Assembly: GCA_910586405.1 (NCBI GenBank)
Contig: CAJUII010000075.1
Coordinates: forward strand, 1 to 15,336
Direction: 5' to 3'
DNA: 15,336 nt
DNA from: an uncultured Lachnospiraceae bacterium
GTDB lineage: Bacteria; Bacillota; Clostridia; Lachnospirales; Lachnospiraceae
How positions within the stretch are numbered: the first letter of the stretch is position 1; every line of letters begins with the position of its first letter. Shown in pieces: positions 1 to 7,433 of this stretch. Under the pieces are notes generated by a model that was given only the letters and a program-made list of their open reading frames with translations, was not told the DNA's origin and did no database searches. A program made the position numbers and the translations under genes.

Positions 1-173
1 AACATCCCGTTCATAAATAATGGTATCAATCCCATACTCTTTTTTTAAATTATTTTGTTGAATAGGAATAAGAATTCTATACTTATTGTAATACAAAAAA
101 AATTGCCTTTATTATTCTTTAATATAAGCAGATTATCATTTTTAATGATGTTCATTATGTCATTACTATCCAC
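1..173 (-). CDS. Unrecognised protein, frame-interrupted at a T8 run, cut by the window edge
   Basis: Seen: a GTG at 171-173 follows a GGAGG at 183-187 with 9 bases between, 39 bases after the stop of the upstream gene. The frame reads 26 residues (MDSNDIMNIIKNDNLLILKN, then NKGNFF) up to a run of eight T on the minus strand (A at 95-102), then continues only to a stop at 45-47, giving 42 residues. In the -1 frame, reading from the same T run is open to the window end and looks like ordinary protein (LYYNKYRILIPIQQNNLKKE, then YGIDTIIYERDV). The two halves join smoothly if one T is added or the ribosome slips back one base on U UUU UUU. Inferred: one gene in an operon with the GrpE-like gene, either frameshifted, phase-variable or slippage-decoded. 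I do not recognise the family. An in-frame ATG at 153-155 is an alternative start but has no ribosome binding site. Confidence 0.5.
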
Positions 174-212
174 ATTTCTGTACCTCCAAAAAATATATTA
201 TCAATATGTTAG

Positions 213-1034
213 TCACCCTACTCTCACGATCGCCTTAAATTTTATGTATTTTCCTACCTTGACACTTTTCACTACAATATCTTTAATTTTTCCAACTTGT
301 TTGCTGTCAACCGTTCGAATACAGGTATTCATGTCAAATTCACTTTCTAGTTCAATATCGAATATAACATATTTCTCATGTTCCGATTTTGATGTATTGG
401 CAACTTTTAAGCAAAACTCAAAATATCTGTTTAGTTTTGATACTTCAATTTTATCTATATCGCCTTTCACTGCCATATTCCGTAAATATAACCATAATTG
501 TTCAATTTTGCCATCATCACGTCCTAATGAAAGAATTGCCAATATATTCAAACTTCCACATAAGATCTCTATATATCCTCTATTCTCATAATTTAACGCG
601 TTAATACAATTCCAAACCTCTAAAGCTTCTTCAAAAATAGTATAGTTCGAAATTTCTATGCTACATTTTTCTTCTATAGTTTTATTTTCATCTTTTAACC
701 TGATAATTTCATTTTTTAGATTTTGATTTTCTACTATAAGATTACGATTCTGCGCCTCTATTTTTATTGTTTCTTGATTCGGCTCCGATTTAATTAGTTC
801 TTCTATCCTCTTCTGGCATTCTAAAATTTCATCTATTTTTTGAATTAATTGTTCATTCTTTGAGGTATTGTATTCCTTGAAACAGATATTGGGTTTCTGT
901 ATCTGATTTTCTACACAATCACAAGTTTCACCCACATAATTCAATTTAGCTTTAATTGTTTCCAAAATATCTGGTTCATTTAAACATTGTATGAAAATAC
1001 TTTTTGCAGCATTTTCCAACTCCATTTTATCCAT
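213..1034 (-). CDS. Coiled-coil protein with a GrpE-like C-terminus (273 aa)
   Basis: Seen: the ATG at 1032-1034 is preceded by AAAGGGGGG seven bases upstream. Residues about 60-127 are charged with regular Leu/Ile spacing and predict a coiled coil. Residues 130-215 look helical and hydrophobic in patches (for example ILCGSLNILAILSL at 157-170). Residues 222-273 look beta-rich and end in KFKAIVRVG. Known: GrpE nucleotide exchange factors for Hsp70 have a long coiled coil, a small helical bundle and a C-terminal beta-wing whose last strands resemble GKxLRPAxVxV after a conserved FD..H segment. Here FDMNTCIRTVDSKQVGKI and the final strands fit that order, but the usual His is Cys. Inferred: a divergent GrpE-like partner of an Hsp70-type chaperone encoded outside the window. 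Alternative: an unrelated coiled-coil protein. There are several cysteines, and no signal peptide or membrane segment. A possible -10 TATGAT lies upstream without a good -35. Confidence 0.7.
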   Translation of the reverse strand: MDKMELENAAKSIFIQCLNEPDILETIKAKLNYVGETCDCVENQIQKPNICFKEYNTSKNEQLIQKIDEILECQKRIEELIKSEPNQETIKIEAQNRNLIVENQNLKNEIIRLKDENKTIEEKCSIEISNYTIFEEALEVWNCINALNYENRGYIEILCGSLNILAILSLGRDDGKIEQLWLYLRNMAVKGDIDKIEVSKLNRYFEFCLKVANTSKSEHEKYVIFDIELESEFDMNTCIRTVDSKQVGKIKDIVVKSVKVGKYIKFKAIVRVG

Positions 1035-1434
1035 TACGTTTCCCCCCTTTGTGTTTTATTTTATCATATATTCCTATAAAAAACCACTAAAACACACTTA
1101 CCAAAAATCATTTTATAACCACAACGCCTCACTTAAAATTTTCATAAAAGTTCTCCTGTCTCTATTTGGGCATTGCTATGCCTTTGTAAAATTTACTTCA
1201 CATATAGCATAGGCTATGCACTAGGGGCAAGGTCAAACAGAAGAAAACGAAAAAATCATATTGCCATCCGAAGCCAATTCGAATATAATCAAGGTAATCC
1301 ATTAAAATTTCCATTCTTGCCAAAATCTGCGAATTTGGGCGTAAACACAAATTTTATATTTCATACTATTTACATGGGAATAGAAAGCATGTATTGTAAA
1401 TTATCTAAATGAAGAAAAGAGGCAAAAATCATTG
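1035..1434. other. Gene-poor AT-rich interval with a possible 10-codon ORF
   Basis: I see no convincing gene here. On the minus strand, an AGGAG (plus positions 1153-1157) stands seven bases before an ATG at 1143-1145 that opens MKILSEALWL and stops at 1113-1115. This could be a leader peptide for the coiled-coil gene, a decayed gene start, or chance. Short inverted repeats occur at 1169-1182 (GGCAT, 4-base loop, ATGCC) and 1207-1219 (GCATAG, G, CTATGC), with no T run after either. Longer plus-strand open frames at 991-1212 and 1173-1412 have no ribosome binding site and improbable composition. Confidence 0.5.
1369..1397 (+). promoter_or_regulatory. Candidate promoter of the CapA-family gene
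   Basis: A -35 box TTTACA (1369-1374) is separated by 17 bases from a -10 box TATTGT (1392-1397), about 37 bases before the start codon. Both boxes deviate from the sigma-A consensus but the spacing is ideal. The position is right for the only plus-strand gene in this part. Confidence 0.45.
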
Positions 1435-2817
1435 ATGAAAAATAAAAAGAGATACTATTGTTCCCTGATTACAGCATTGATTCTCCTTACCTGCTCGTTG
1501 GTCTGCGGATTAAACCGTCTTGATTCTAAGACAGTGCACACGGCAAACGCTTCAGAACAGCCGATATTGCTGCCATCTGACCAGACGAATACCCAAGACA
1601 AGCCAGACCCTGTCTACCGTCCGCAGCAGGAGCTTTCAAATGTATTTCAGGAATATGATATCACGCTCATGGCTGTCGGCGATAATCTCCTTCATATGGG
1701 CATTGTGAATACTGGAAAACAGTCTGACGGCAGCAGAAATTATGACTTTTTGTTTGATGGAATCCGCAGATTTCTAGGACAGGCAGACCTTAAAATCATC
1801 AATCAGGAAACAATCTTAGGCGGAAACCAGTTGGGCTTCCACGGCTATCCACTGTTCAATTCGCCCTCTGAGGTGAGTGACGCTATCGCCAATGCAGGTT
1901 TTAATGTCGTGTTACAGGCGACAAATCACACGTCTGACCAAGGATTAAACGGGATTGAACATTGTCTTGCACTCTGGAAAATGCACCCTGAAGTCCTTGT
2001 CGCAGGGCTTCATGCGCCCTATGTCTCCAATTCTGAAGTCAACTCTGAATTAAATTCCCAAGCATCTTCGCAGAGCCGCATTCCATTCATAGAAATCAAC
2101 GGCTGTACTTTTGCAGTTCTAAACTATACCTATGGTCCAAACAGTGCCAGTGTATCCTCTGCGGTCGCCGAACGACTAGATCTCCTCTGTGCTGTGGACG
2201 AAGCCACTCGAAAGATCGATTTTACCACACTGAACCCCCAAGTACTCAGTGATATTGTACAAGCCCGCCAGATGGCTGATGTCGTTATAGTCTGTCCGCA
2301 CTGGGGAACCGAGTACGCCACTGCGCCGTCCAGTGTTCAGAAACAGTTCGCCATGCAGATGACCGAAGCCGGCGCCGATGTGATTATCGGAACGCATCCG
2401 CATGTCGTGCAGCCTGTCACATGGATTGAAGCAGATAATGGAAACCGCGCGCTCTGCTACTATTCACTTGGCAATTACGTGTCCACACAGCAAAATCCAA
2501 AAAGTATGCTGGAAGGAATGGCATGGGTCACATTTCATGTGACAGAAAACGGCGTTGCGGTCTCAGATGATAACACAGGTATCATTCCGCTGGTCTGTCA
2601 TTACACCAGTGGTCCCGTCCGTCTCAAAAATGTATATCTGCTTGAAGAGTATACTGAAAAGCTTGCCCAGTCACACGGCATCATTCCCTACGGCGGTGTA
2701 TCCTTTCATTTGAGCAGTCTCCAAAAATGGAGCAGTGAAATTCTGGGAGACTGGGTACTCTCCGCTGACCAGATTTTAAGCCAACCTACTCCACAATACT
2801 GCGGACGCCCAGAATGA
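1435..2817 (+). CDS. CapA-family metallophosphatase-like exported protein
   Basis: Known: the CapA/PGA_cap family is built on a calcineurin-like metallophosphoesterase fold. Members are linked to poly-gamma-glutamate capsule synthesis, but in Clostridia many are lone proteins of unknown substrate. Seen in the 460-residue product: an N-terminal hydrophobic segment at about 10-26 (signal peptide or anchor) and a Ser/Gln/Pro-rich linker. The family motifs follow: MAVGDNLLH (79-87), INQETILGG (122-130), the NH pair in ATNHTSDQG (162-170), CPHWGTEYA (287-295) and IGTHPHVVQPV (318-328), then SLGNYVSTQ. No clear lipobox. The start is chosen at ATG 1435; a TTG three bases earlier has better spacing (9 instead of 12 bases) from AGAGG at 1418-1422 and would add one residue. 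No capB, capC or capE-type gene is adjacent, so a capsule role is unproven. The 3' end overlaps the convergent endopeptidase gene by 32 bases. Confidence 0.9.
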   Translation: MKNKKRYYCSLITALILLTCSLVCGLNRLDSKTVHTANASEQPILLPSDQTNTQDKPDPVYRPQQELSNVFQEYDITLMAVGDNLLHMGIVNTGKQSDGSRNYDFLFDGIRRFLGQADLKIINQETILGGNQLGFHGYPLFNSPSEVSDAIANAGFNVVLQATNHTSDQGLNGIEHCLALWKMHPEVLVAGLHAPYVSNSEVNSELNSQASSQSRIPFIEINGCTFAVLNYTYGPNSASVSSAVAERLDLLCAVDEATRKIDFTTLNPQVLSDIVQARQMADVVIVCPHWGTEYATAPSSVQKQFAMQMTEAGADVIIGTHPHVVQPVTWIEADNGNRALCYYSLGNYVSTQQNPKSMLEGMAWVTFHVTENGVAVSDDNTGIIPLVCHYTSGPVRLKNVYLLEEYTEKLAQSHGIIPYGGVSFHLSSLQKWSSEILGDWVLSADQILSQPTPQYCGRPE

Positions 2818-4087
2818 CGCCATCGTAATCATAATTGCTGATAATGACTCCTTTTCTGGAATTTGCGGCATGAATGATCTGTCCATTGCCTATATACAGT
2901 CCGACATGGGTGCAGCTCGAACCATTTGAGCTATAGCAGATGACATCTCCTGGCTGAATCTGAGTCATATCAATGCTTTGTCCCGCGGAAGTATACTGTC
3001 CCTGCGGCGTCCTGCTTAGAGGATATCCAAATGCCTGATAGACATAGCAGGTAAAACCAGAGCAGTCCGTTCCCGACGCAAGACTTTGTCCGCCATGTAC
3101 ATAACGATTGCCAAGGTACTGCATCGCATAGTCAACTACTGCACTTCTTAGTTCTGAAACTGTTGCGTAGTTTGTCTGCGGCGGTGCGGCAGATATCACC
3201 ATGCGCTCAGGCACGGCCTCCTCAGACGCCTGCGTTCTCGTCTGCAACTCCTGCAAAGCTGCCTGTTCTGCTGCCTCCTCCTCAACTGACTTGGCATAAA
3301 TAAACTCTTCCACAACCGTCACATACTCAGATGCCACATAGCCTTCCTGCGCATCTGCATAACAGATCTTGGACCACTCCTCTCCCCACTCAATCAGCTT
3401 CGCACGCTCTCCATGGTCAATGTAGCCAATCCTGCCTGATGAGAGCTCCGGCTTCTCGCGCACATTTAACCTGTCAGCCTGCACCATGATATAGCGTGTA
3501 ACATAGTTGTCTGCCACAGAGGCCGCCGCATCGCCATAGATAAAATATTCTGCTTTAATATAACCTTCCACATTGCCGGACACGACCTGAAACCATTCGT
3601 TTGCCGCACCTGCTGTCGAGAGAATCTGCGCGACTGAGCCGTCGTACATCTTGCCAACAACCTCGCTGTCTGTATTGGGTGCACTTCTGACATTGACGTA
3701 ATTATGCACATTGGCAATCGCTAAATTCGCGTACTCACTCTCTTCTAAAGTAACTTCCTGCTCAGGCTTGGCAGGCATTTCCACAATCACTTCACGGTCC
3801 AGTATGGCTGCTGCCCCCGCTGTCGTCTCGAACGATGCCAGCATAAACTCACTGTCCATAATGCTTGCTGCTCCCGCCGTTGTCTCCAGTGCTGCCTGAA
3901 TCTGTATCATCTGTTCTGACGAGATTGTCTGTTTCTGAAGTGTATCCCTTAGGAAAGAAGTATCCCAACGGTTCATTTTCACAAGCACTGCTACGCCGGC
4001 TACAATCACGATCGTGCTTGCAAGCGTTCTTTTTGTATCCTTTTTCCATTCCCATGTATGGAATCCATCATTTGCAATCGTACTCAT
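2786..4087 (-). CDS. SH3-domain NlpC/P60 peptidoglycan endopeptidase, membrane-anchored
   Basis: Seen (433 aa): a cytoplasmic start, a membrane segment at about 21-37 (LASTIVIVAGVAVLVKM), and a linker holding a near-duplicate, ETTAGAASIMDSE (68-80) and ETTAGAAAILDRE (87-99). Two bacterial SH3 domains follow at about 118-185 (VNVRSAPN) and 198-260 (LNVREKP). After an Ala/Glu-rich connector (265-292) comes an NlpC/P60 domain at about 312-433. Its likely catalytic residues are Cys342 in TDCSGF, His394 in THVGLYIG and His406 in IIHAAN. Known: such enzymes cut gamma-D-Glu-to-diamino-acid bonds in wall stem peptides, and SH3 domains bind the wall. The ATG is two bases after the stop of the PAP2 gene with AAAGG seven bases upstream, so the two are probably co-transcribed. 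No terminator is visible before the overlapping CapA gene. Confidence 0.93.
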   Translation of the reverse strand: MSTIANDGFHTWEWKKDTKRTLASTIVIVAGVAVLVKMNRWDTSFLRDTLQKQTISSEQMIQIQAALETTAGAASIMDSEFMLASFETTAGAAAILDREVIVEMPAKPEQEVTLEESEYANLAIANVHNYVNVRSAPNTDSEVVGKMYDGSVAQILSTAGAANEWFQVVSGNVEGYIKAEYFIYGDAAASVADNYVTRYIMVQADRLNVREKPELSSGRIGYIDHGERAKLIEWGEEWSKICYADAQEGYVASEYVTVVEEFIYAKSVEEEAAEQAALQELQTRTQASEEAVPERMVISAAPPQTNYATVSELRSAVVDYAMQYLGNRYVHGGQSLASGTDCSGFTCYVYQAFGYPLSRTPQGQYTSAGQSIDMTQIQPGDVICYSSNGSSCTHVGLYIGNGQIIHAANSRKGVIISNYDYDGVILGVRSIVE

Positions 4088-4089
4088 TT

Positions 4090-4623
4090 TTACGCCTTTC
4101 TCGACTCAATAATTTTATTTCCTATGTTATTGACAAGAAGTCCTATACCAATCCCTGTCACCAGACCACCCAGCACATCCGTAGGATAATGGATACCAAC
4201 ATACAGTCTGGAAAAGGCGATCAGCGCTGCCAGCACAATCAAAAACACTGCATATTTCTTTGGAATCTGTCCAGATATAGAAATTGCAGAGGCAAAGCTG
4301 GCACCCGTATGCCCCGATGGAAAAGAAGCATCCACCGCTGGGGCGACGATACACTGTAAACCTGCCACTACCTCATATGGTCTGACTCTGCCAACCAGAT
4401 TCTTTAAAATCAGGTTATTGACAATCAGCGAAGCAACCAGCGCACTTGCTGAATAAATACCAGCTCTCCTTGTCTGCCTAAAGCATAACAGCGCTATCGT
4501 CAGCACAATCCAGAAGATTCCCGCATCGCCCAGATGCGTGATTCCACCAAAAAACACATCACACACTACATTTCGTATATGTTCCTGAATAAAGAGCAAA
4601 ATCTGTCCATCGATTGATAGCAT
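4090..4623 (-). CDS. PAP2-superfamily membrane phosphatase
   Basis: Known: PAP2 (type 2 phosphatidic acid phosphatase) membrane enzymes dephosphorylate lipids such as undecaprenyl pyrophosphate or phosphatidylglycerol phosphate at the outer membrane face. Seen (177 aa from the chosen start): about five hydrophobic segments and the three PAP2 motifs, KNLVGRVRP (74-82, KX6RP), SFPSGH (100-105) and SRLYVGIHYPTD (138-149, with His145 and Asp149). The start is ATG 4621-4623, preceded by GGAGG and eight bases. A GTG at 4692 would extend the frame by 23 residues but falls on the proposed promoter and has no ribosome binding site. A role in recycling the wall lipid carrier fits its neighbour, the NlpC/P60 endopeptidase, but the substrate cannot be read from sequence. 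Confidence 0.92.
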   Translation of the reverse strand: MLSIDGQILLFIQEHIRNVVCDVFFGGITHLGDAGIFWIVLTIALLCFRQTRRAGIYSASALVASLIVNNLILKNLVGRVRPYEVVAGLQCIVAPAVDASFPSGHTGASFASAISISGQIPKKYAVFLIVLAALIAFSRLYVGIHYPTDVLGGLVTGIGIGLLVNNIGNKIIESRKA

Positions 4624-4682
4624 ACGCTGTTCCTCCATAAAAATAGCAATATTCGACAAAATCCTACAAAACAATTTGCTTA

Positions 4683-4711
4683 ATGATATCACACTATTTC
4701 AGCAGAAGCAA
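4683..4711 (-). promoter_or_regulatory. Promoter of the PAP2-NlpC/P60 operon
   Basis: On the minus strand, TTGCTT (plus 4706-4711), a 17-base spacer, then TATCAT (plus 4683-4688). The -10 box is preceded by TGA, an extended -10 (TGn) element, which can compensate for the weak -35. It lies just downstream of the yajC terminator, about 60 bases before the start codon at 4623. Confidence 0.6.
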
Positions 4712-4728
4712 TAATAAATAAAAGCAAT

Positions 4729-4755
4729 AAAAAATCTCCTGACACGCTCAGGAGA
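4729..4755 (-). terminator. Rho-independent terminator of yajC
   Basis: A perfect 8-bp stem, TCTCCTGA (4735-4742) and TCAGGAGA (4748-4755), encloses the 5-base loop CACGC. On the minus strand it is followed by six T (plus A at 4729-4734). It lies 25 bases after the yajC stop. A shorter run of T on the plus-strand side could make it weakly bidirectional, but no plus-strand gene ends here. Confidence 0.85.
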
Positions 4756-4779
4756 CCTTTTTGGCATAAAAAACTGCCT

Positions 4780-5103
4780 TTATTCACTATCTGGCTTCTC
4801 AACCTGCTCGATAGCTGCCTTTTTCATAGGGATTCGGCAATTCTTGTTATTGCCAAACTCTACAATCACATCCTCGTCTGTGACATCGATCACAATACCA
4901 TAGAATCCGCTGGTGGTCAAGATACTGTCGCCAACCTCCACAGAATTGACAAGAGCCGCTTTCTTCTTCTGTTCCTTTCTCTGGGGACGAATCATTAGGA
5001 AATACATAATCCCAAACCAGACAACGACCATCACAACCATTGAAATCATACTCGCAGCCCCTTGTCCTGCTGCCATCTCTGCTTCTGTCAACAATAACTT
5101 CAT
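4780..5103 (-). CDS. yajC: Preprotein translocase subunit YajC
   Basis: Known: YajC is a small single-pass membrane protein that associates with SecDF and the SecYEG channel. Seen (107 aa, normal length): a short Ala-rich N-terminus, one membrane segment at about 19-41 ending in YFLMIRPQRKEQKK, the family hallmark of a membrane helix followed by a basic RPQ-K-rich stretch, then a small beta domain (VEVGDSILTTSGFYGIV). The ATG follows AGGAGG at a rather long spacing of 11 bases. The gene lies 116 bases downstream of tgt, a common pairing in bacteria (tgt-yajC-secDF), but secDF is not downstream here. It has its own strong promoter and its own terminator. Confidence 0.96.
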   Translation of the reverse strand: MKLLLTEAEMAAGQGAASMISMVVMVVVWFGIMYFLMIRPQRKEQKKKAALVNSVEVGDSILTTSGFYGIVIDVTDEDVIVEFGNNKNCRIPMKKAAIEQVEKPDSE

Positions 5104-5139
5104 ACTTAATTATTCCTCCTATATCGCCGTTCGGAACTG

Positions 5140-5168
5140 TTTATAATCATAACAGCTTCCCATGTCAA
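5140..5168 (-). promoter_or_regulatory. Strong promoter of yajC
   Basis: On the minus strand, TTGACA (plus 5163-5168), exactly 17 bases, then TATAAA (plus 5140-5145). The -35 is a perfect sigma-A match and the -10 matches five of six. It lies in the 116-base gap after tgt, so yajC can be transcribed independently of the tgt operon. Confidence 0.85.
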
Positions 5169-5219
5169 ACACATAGTATATATCATACACAATATTTTCC
5201 AATACTTCAAGTAAAATAT

Positions 5220-6350
5220 TTATAAATCAGCCTGCATTCCTTCGAGCTTACGCTTTTTGTATGCCGCAAACGCTCCAGCATCAAGCGCATCCCTGATCTC
5301 GGTCATCATCGTATTATAGAAATACAGATTATGCAGAACGCAGAGCCGCAAGCCAAGCATTTCTTTCGCTTTTAACAGATGACGAATATATGCCCTTGAA
5401 TATCTGCGGCATGCAGGACAGCCACAGCCCTCCTCGATCGGCCTAGAATCCAGCTCATACTTTGCATTGAACAGATTGATTTTCCCTTGGTTTGTGTACA
5501 GATGCCCATGACGCCCGTTTCTGGTCGGATACACACAGTCAAAAAAGTCGATACCGCGCTCTACACCCTCCAGAATATTTGCCGGTGTACCTACGCCCAT
5601 CAGGTAAGTTGGCTTGTCTTTAGGCAAATACGGAACTGTCTCCTCCAAAATGTAATACATCTCTTCATGCGTCTCCCCGACAGCCAGTCCACCCACAGCA
5701 TAGCCATCTAAATCCATTTCTGATATACGCTTTGCATGTTCAATACGAATATCGGCATAGACAGCTCCCTGGTTGATGCCAAAAAGCATCTGTTCCCTGT
5801 TGATGGTGCCCTCCTCAGCGTTGAGCTTGTGCATCTGTGTCTTGCACCGCTCCAGCCAGCGCGTAGTGCGTGCGACGGAATTATCAACATACTGTCTGTC
5901 AGCCTTGCTGGGGGGACACTCGTCAAATGCCATCGCAATTGTGGAGGCTAGATTGGATTGAATACGCATACTCTCCTCTGGTCCCATAAAAATCTTTCTG
6001 CCATCTATATGGGAATGGAAATAGACACCCTCCTCCTTAATCCGGCGCAGTCCGGCGAGTGAAAAGACCTGAAATCCGCCAGAGTCTGTCAAAATCGGTT
6101 TGTCCCAAGACATAAACTTGTGCAGACCACCTAGTTTTTTGATTGCCTCATCTCCCGTTCTAACATGGAGATGATACGTGTTTGACAACTCCACCTGTGT
6201 GCCAATTTCCTCTAAATCCGCTGTCGATACAGCCCCCTTGATCGCTGCCACTGTGCCGACATTCATAAATACCGGCGTCTGAATCGTGCCATGAACCGTT
6301 GTGACCTCTGCGCGCTTGGCGCGCCCCTCTTGTCTTAGTAATTTATACAT
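5220..6350 (-). CDS. tgt: Queuine tRNA-ribosyltransferase
   Basis: Known: bacterial Tgt exchanges guanine 34 in the anticodon of Asp, Asn, His and Tyr tRNAs for preQ1, the first tRNA-level step of queuosine synthesis. Seen (376 aa, normal length): SNTYHLHVRTG (56-66), DSGGFQVFSL (89-98, Asp89 in the active site), GGLAVGE (220-226), MGVGTP (251-256), and FFDCVYPTRNGRHG (269-282) with the nucleophile Asp271. The zinc site is CGCPACRRYSRAYIRHL with Cys309, Cys311, Cys314 and the later His340. All key residues are intact. The ATG directly abuts the TAA of the upstream carboxypeptidase gene, and the ribosome binding site GAGGAG lies inside that gene's last codons, so the two are co-transcribed and probably translationally coupled. 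No queuosine precursor gene is in view. Confidence 0.98.
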   Translation of the reverse strand: MYKLLRQEGRAKRAEVTTVHGTIQTPVFMNVGTVAAIKGAVSTADLEEIGTQVELSNTYHLHVRTGDEAIKKLGGLHKFMSWDKPILTDSGGFQVFSLAGLRRIKEEGVYFHSHIDGRKIFMGPEESMRIQSNLASTIAMAFDECPPSKADRQYVDNSVARTTRWLERCKTQMHKLNAEEGTINREQMLFGINQGAVYADIRIEHAKRISEMDLDGYAVGGLAVGETHEEMYYILEETVPYLPKDKPTYLMGVGTPANILEGVERGIDFFDCVYPTRNGRHGHLYTNQGKINLFNAKYELDSRPIEEGCGCPACRRYSRAYIRHLLKAKEMLGLRLCVLHNLYFYNTMMTEIRDALDAGAFAAYKKRKLEGMQADL

Positions 6351-7388
6351 TTATTCTAACTCCTCAAGAAATTCTTCCAACGTGATTCCCCGCTCCATAA
6401 TCTGAGCTGCTGCTTCTTTTCCTACATACCGGAAATGCCATGGCTCATACTGAATGCCAGTGATGTACTCTTTTCCCTGCGGATACCGAAGGATAAATCC
6501 ATATTCATCACAGTGTTCTTTGAGCCATTTACCTGCTGTCGTCTCGCCAAAGCCTATTTCCAGCCCAGCGTAGGTCGTACATATGATATCCAAAGCCAGT
6601 CCAATTTGATGCTCACTTGCACCGGGAACCGTCACTGTCATAGACGCAAATTTGTATGCTTCCAAATATGAGTGCCCCTTTTCCATATAATAGTCAATCT
6701 TGCGGTTAAAGAGCACAGTCTGCCTATTGTAATCCCTGTAAGGAGAACACACGACTAACTTGATGCCGTCCGCCTTAGCAGCCTGCATCATGTCCATCAG
6801 GTCATCAATGATACGCACATCACATTTCATAGAACCTTTGATTTTTCCGAGCGTAAAGGTATAATCCTCCGGTACGGGATGCTGCTTGTTTACCAGCACT
6901 AACTGCCAATCATCCTTCGACAATTGGGAACCTGAGACAGACTCTGTGCTGCGTGCTCCCTGACTTACCTCGTTCGCTTCCAGGATATCATCCAGCGAGT
7001 ACTGATCAATCTCCTCGGCAGACACATCCAGTTCATCGTTGTCGTATCCTACCATGACATCATTATCATCCAGCACATCCTCCTCCGACATATGGAACAT
7101 CGTTGGTACATACTCATAGCTCTCCTGGATTTCTGCCCACTCAGATTCATATGCCATCTCCATATTTTCAGACACTGGCAGGAAAGAAAAACTGCTGCTG
7201 ATCACAAAAAATATCAGGATGACAAAAACGCTGGCAAAACGTTTCGTATTGTATGCCAAATAAGCTCCTATATTGTAAAATAATGTAATCAGAATCATCA
7301 AAATCGTAATAGGCTTCTTAATCCATTTATGATTTCTGATCTGCTGCTGCATCTTGGCTGTAAGCGTATCTTTCCATGTCTTCTTCAT
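6351..7388 (-). CDS. VanY-type D-alanyl-D-alanine carboxypeptidase, membrane-anchored
   Basis: Known: the VanY/DacB-like family (peptidase M15B) are zinc D,D-carboxypeptidases that remove the terminal D-Ala of wall stem peptides. Seen (345 aa): a basic cytoplasmic start, two hydrophobic stretches at about 25-46 and 52-71 with a basic NTKR between, and a very acidic linker (about 80-150). The catalytic domain runs from about 165 with SPYRDYNRQ (215-223), the zinc motif SEHQIGLALD (258-267: His260, Asp267) and EPWHFRYVG (315-323: Glu315, His318). It is first in an operon with tgt. The ATG has GGAG ten bases upstream. No vanR/S, vanH or ligase genes are nearby, so this is an ordinary wall-maturation enzyme rather than part of a glycopeptide resistance cluster. 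Confidence 0.93.
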   Translation of the reverse strand: MKKTWKDTLTAKMQQQIRNHKWIKKPITILMILITLFYNIGAYLAYNTKRFASVFVILIFFVISSSFSFLPVSENMEMAYESEWAEIQESYEYVPTMFHMSEEDVLDDNDVMVGYDNDELDVSAEEIDQYSLDDILEANEVSQGARSTESVSGSQLSKDDWQLVLVNKQHPVPEDYTFTLGKIKGSMKCDVRIIDDLMDMMQAAKADGIKLVVCSPYRDYNRQTVLFNRKIDYYMEKGHSYLEAYKFASMTVTVPGASEHQIGLALDIICTTYAGLEIGFGETTAGKWLKEHCDEYGFILRYPQGKEYITGIQYEPWHFRYVGKEAAAQIMERGITLEEFLEELE

Positions 7389-7433
7389 GATGTCTCATCT
7401 CCAATTTGTCGTAAAGTGCTGCTTGTCTGATTC

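Noticed and set aside
55..591. Plus-strand open frame of 178 codons
   Set aside because: It is antisense to the GrpE-like gene and the frame-interrupted gene, is rich in Phe/Ser/Leu as expected from the complement of an AT-rich gene, and has no ribosome binding site.
1207..1219. GCATAG-G-CTATGC palindrome as an operator or terminator
   Set aside because: It is short, has no T run and is not close to a promoter box or a gene end.
1173..1412. Possible small plus-strand gene before the CapA-family gene
   Set aside because: No ribosome binding site, no recognisable motif, and it overlaps the proposed CapA promoter.
3790..3885. Repeated segment as a CRISPR array
   Set aside because: Only two imperfect copies, in frame within a coding linker, with no spacers of constant length and no cas genes.
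3711..4359. Plus-strand open frames opposite the NlpC/P60 and PAP2 genes
   Set aside because: The minus-strand frames contain complete catalytic motifs; the plus-strand frames do not resemble proteins and lack start signals.
6351..7388. Glycopeptide resistance locus because of a VanY-type enzyme
   Set aside because: No vanRS two-component pair, vanH, D-Ala-D-Lac or D-Ala-D-Ser ligase or vanX is present. Housekeeping M15B carboxypeptidases share the same motifs.
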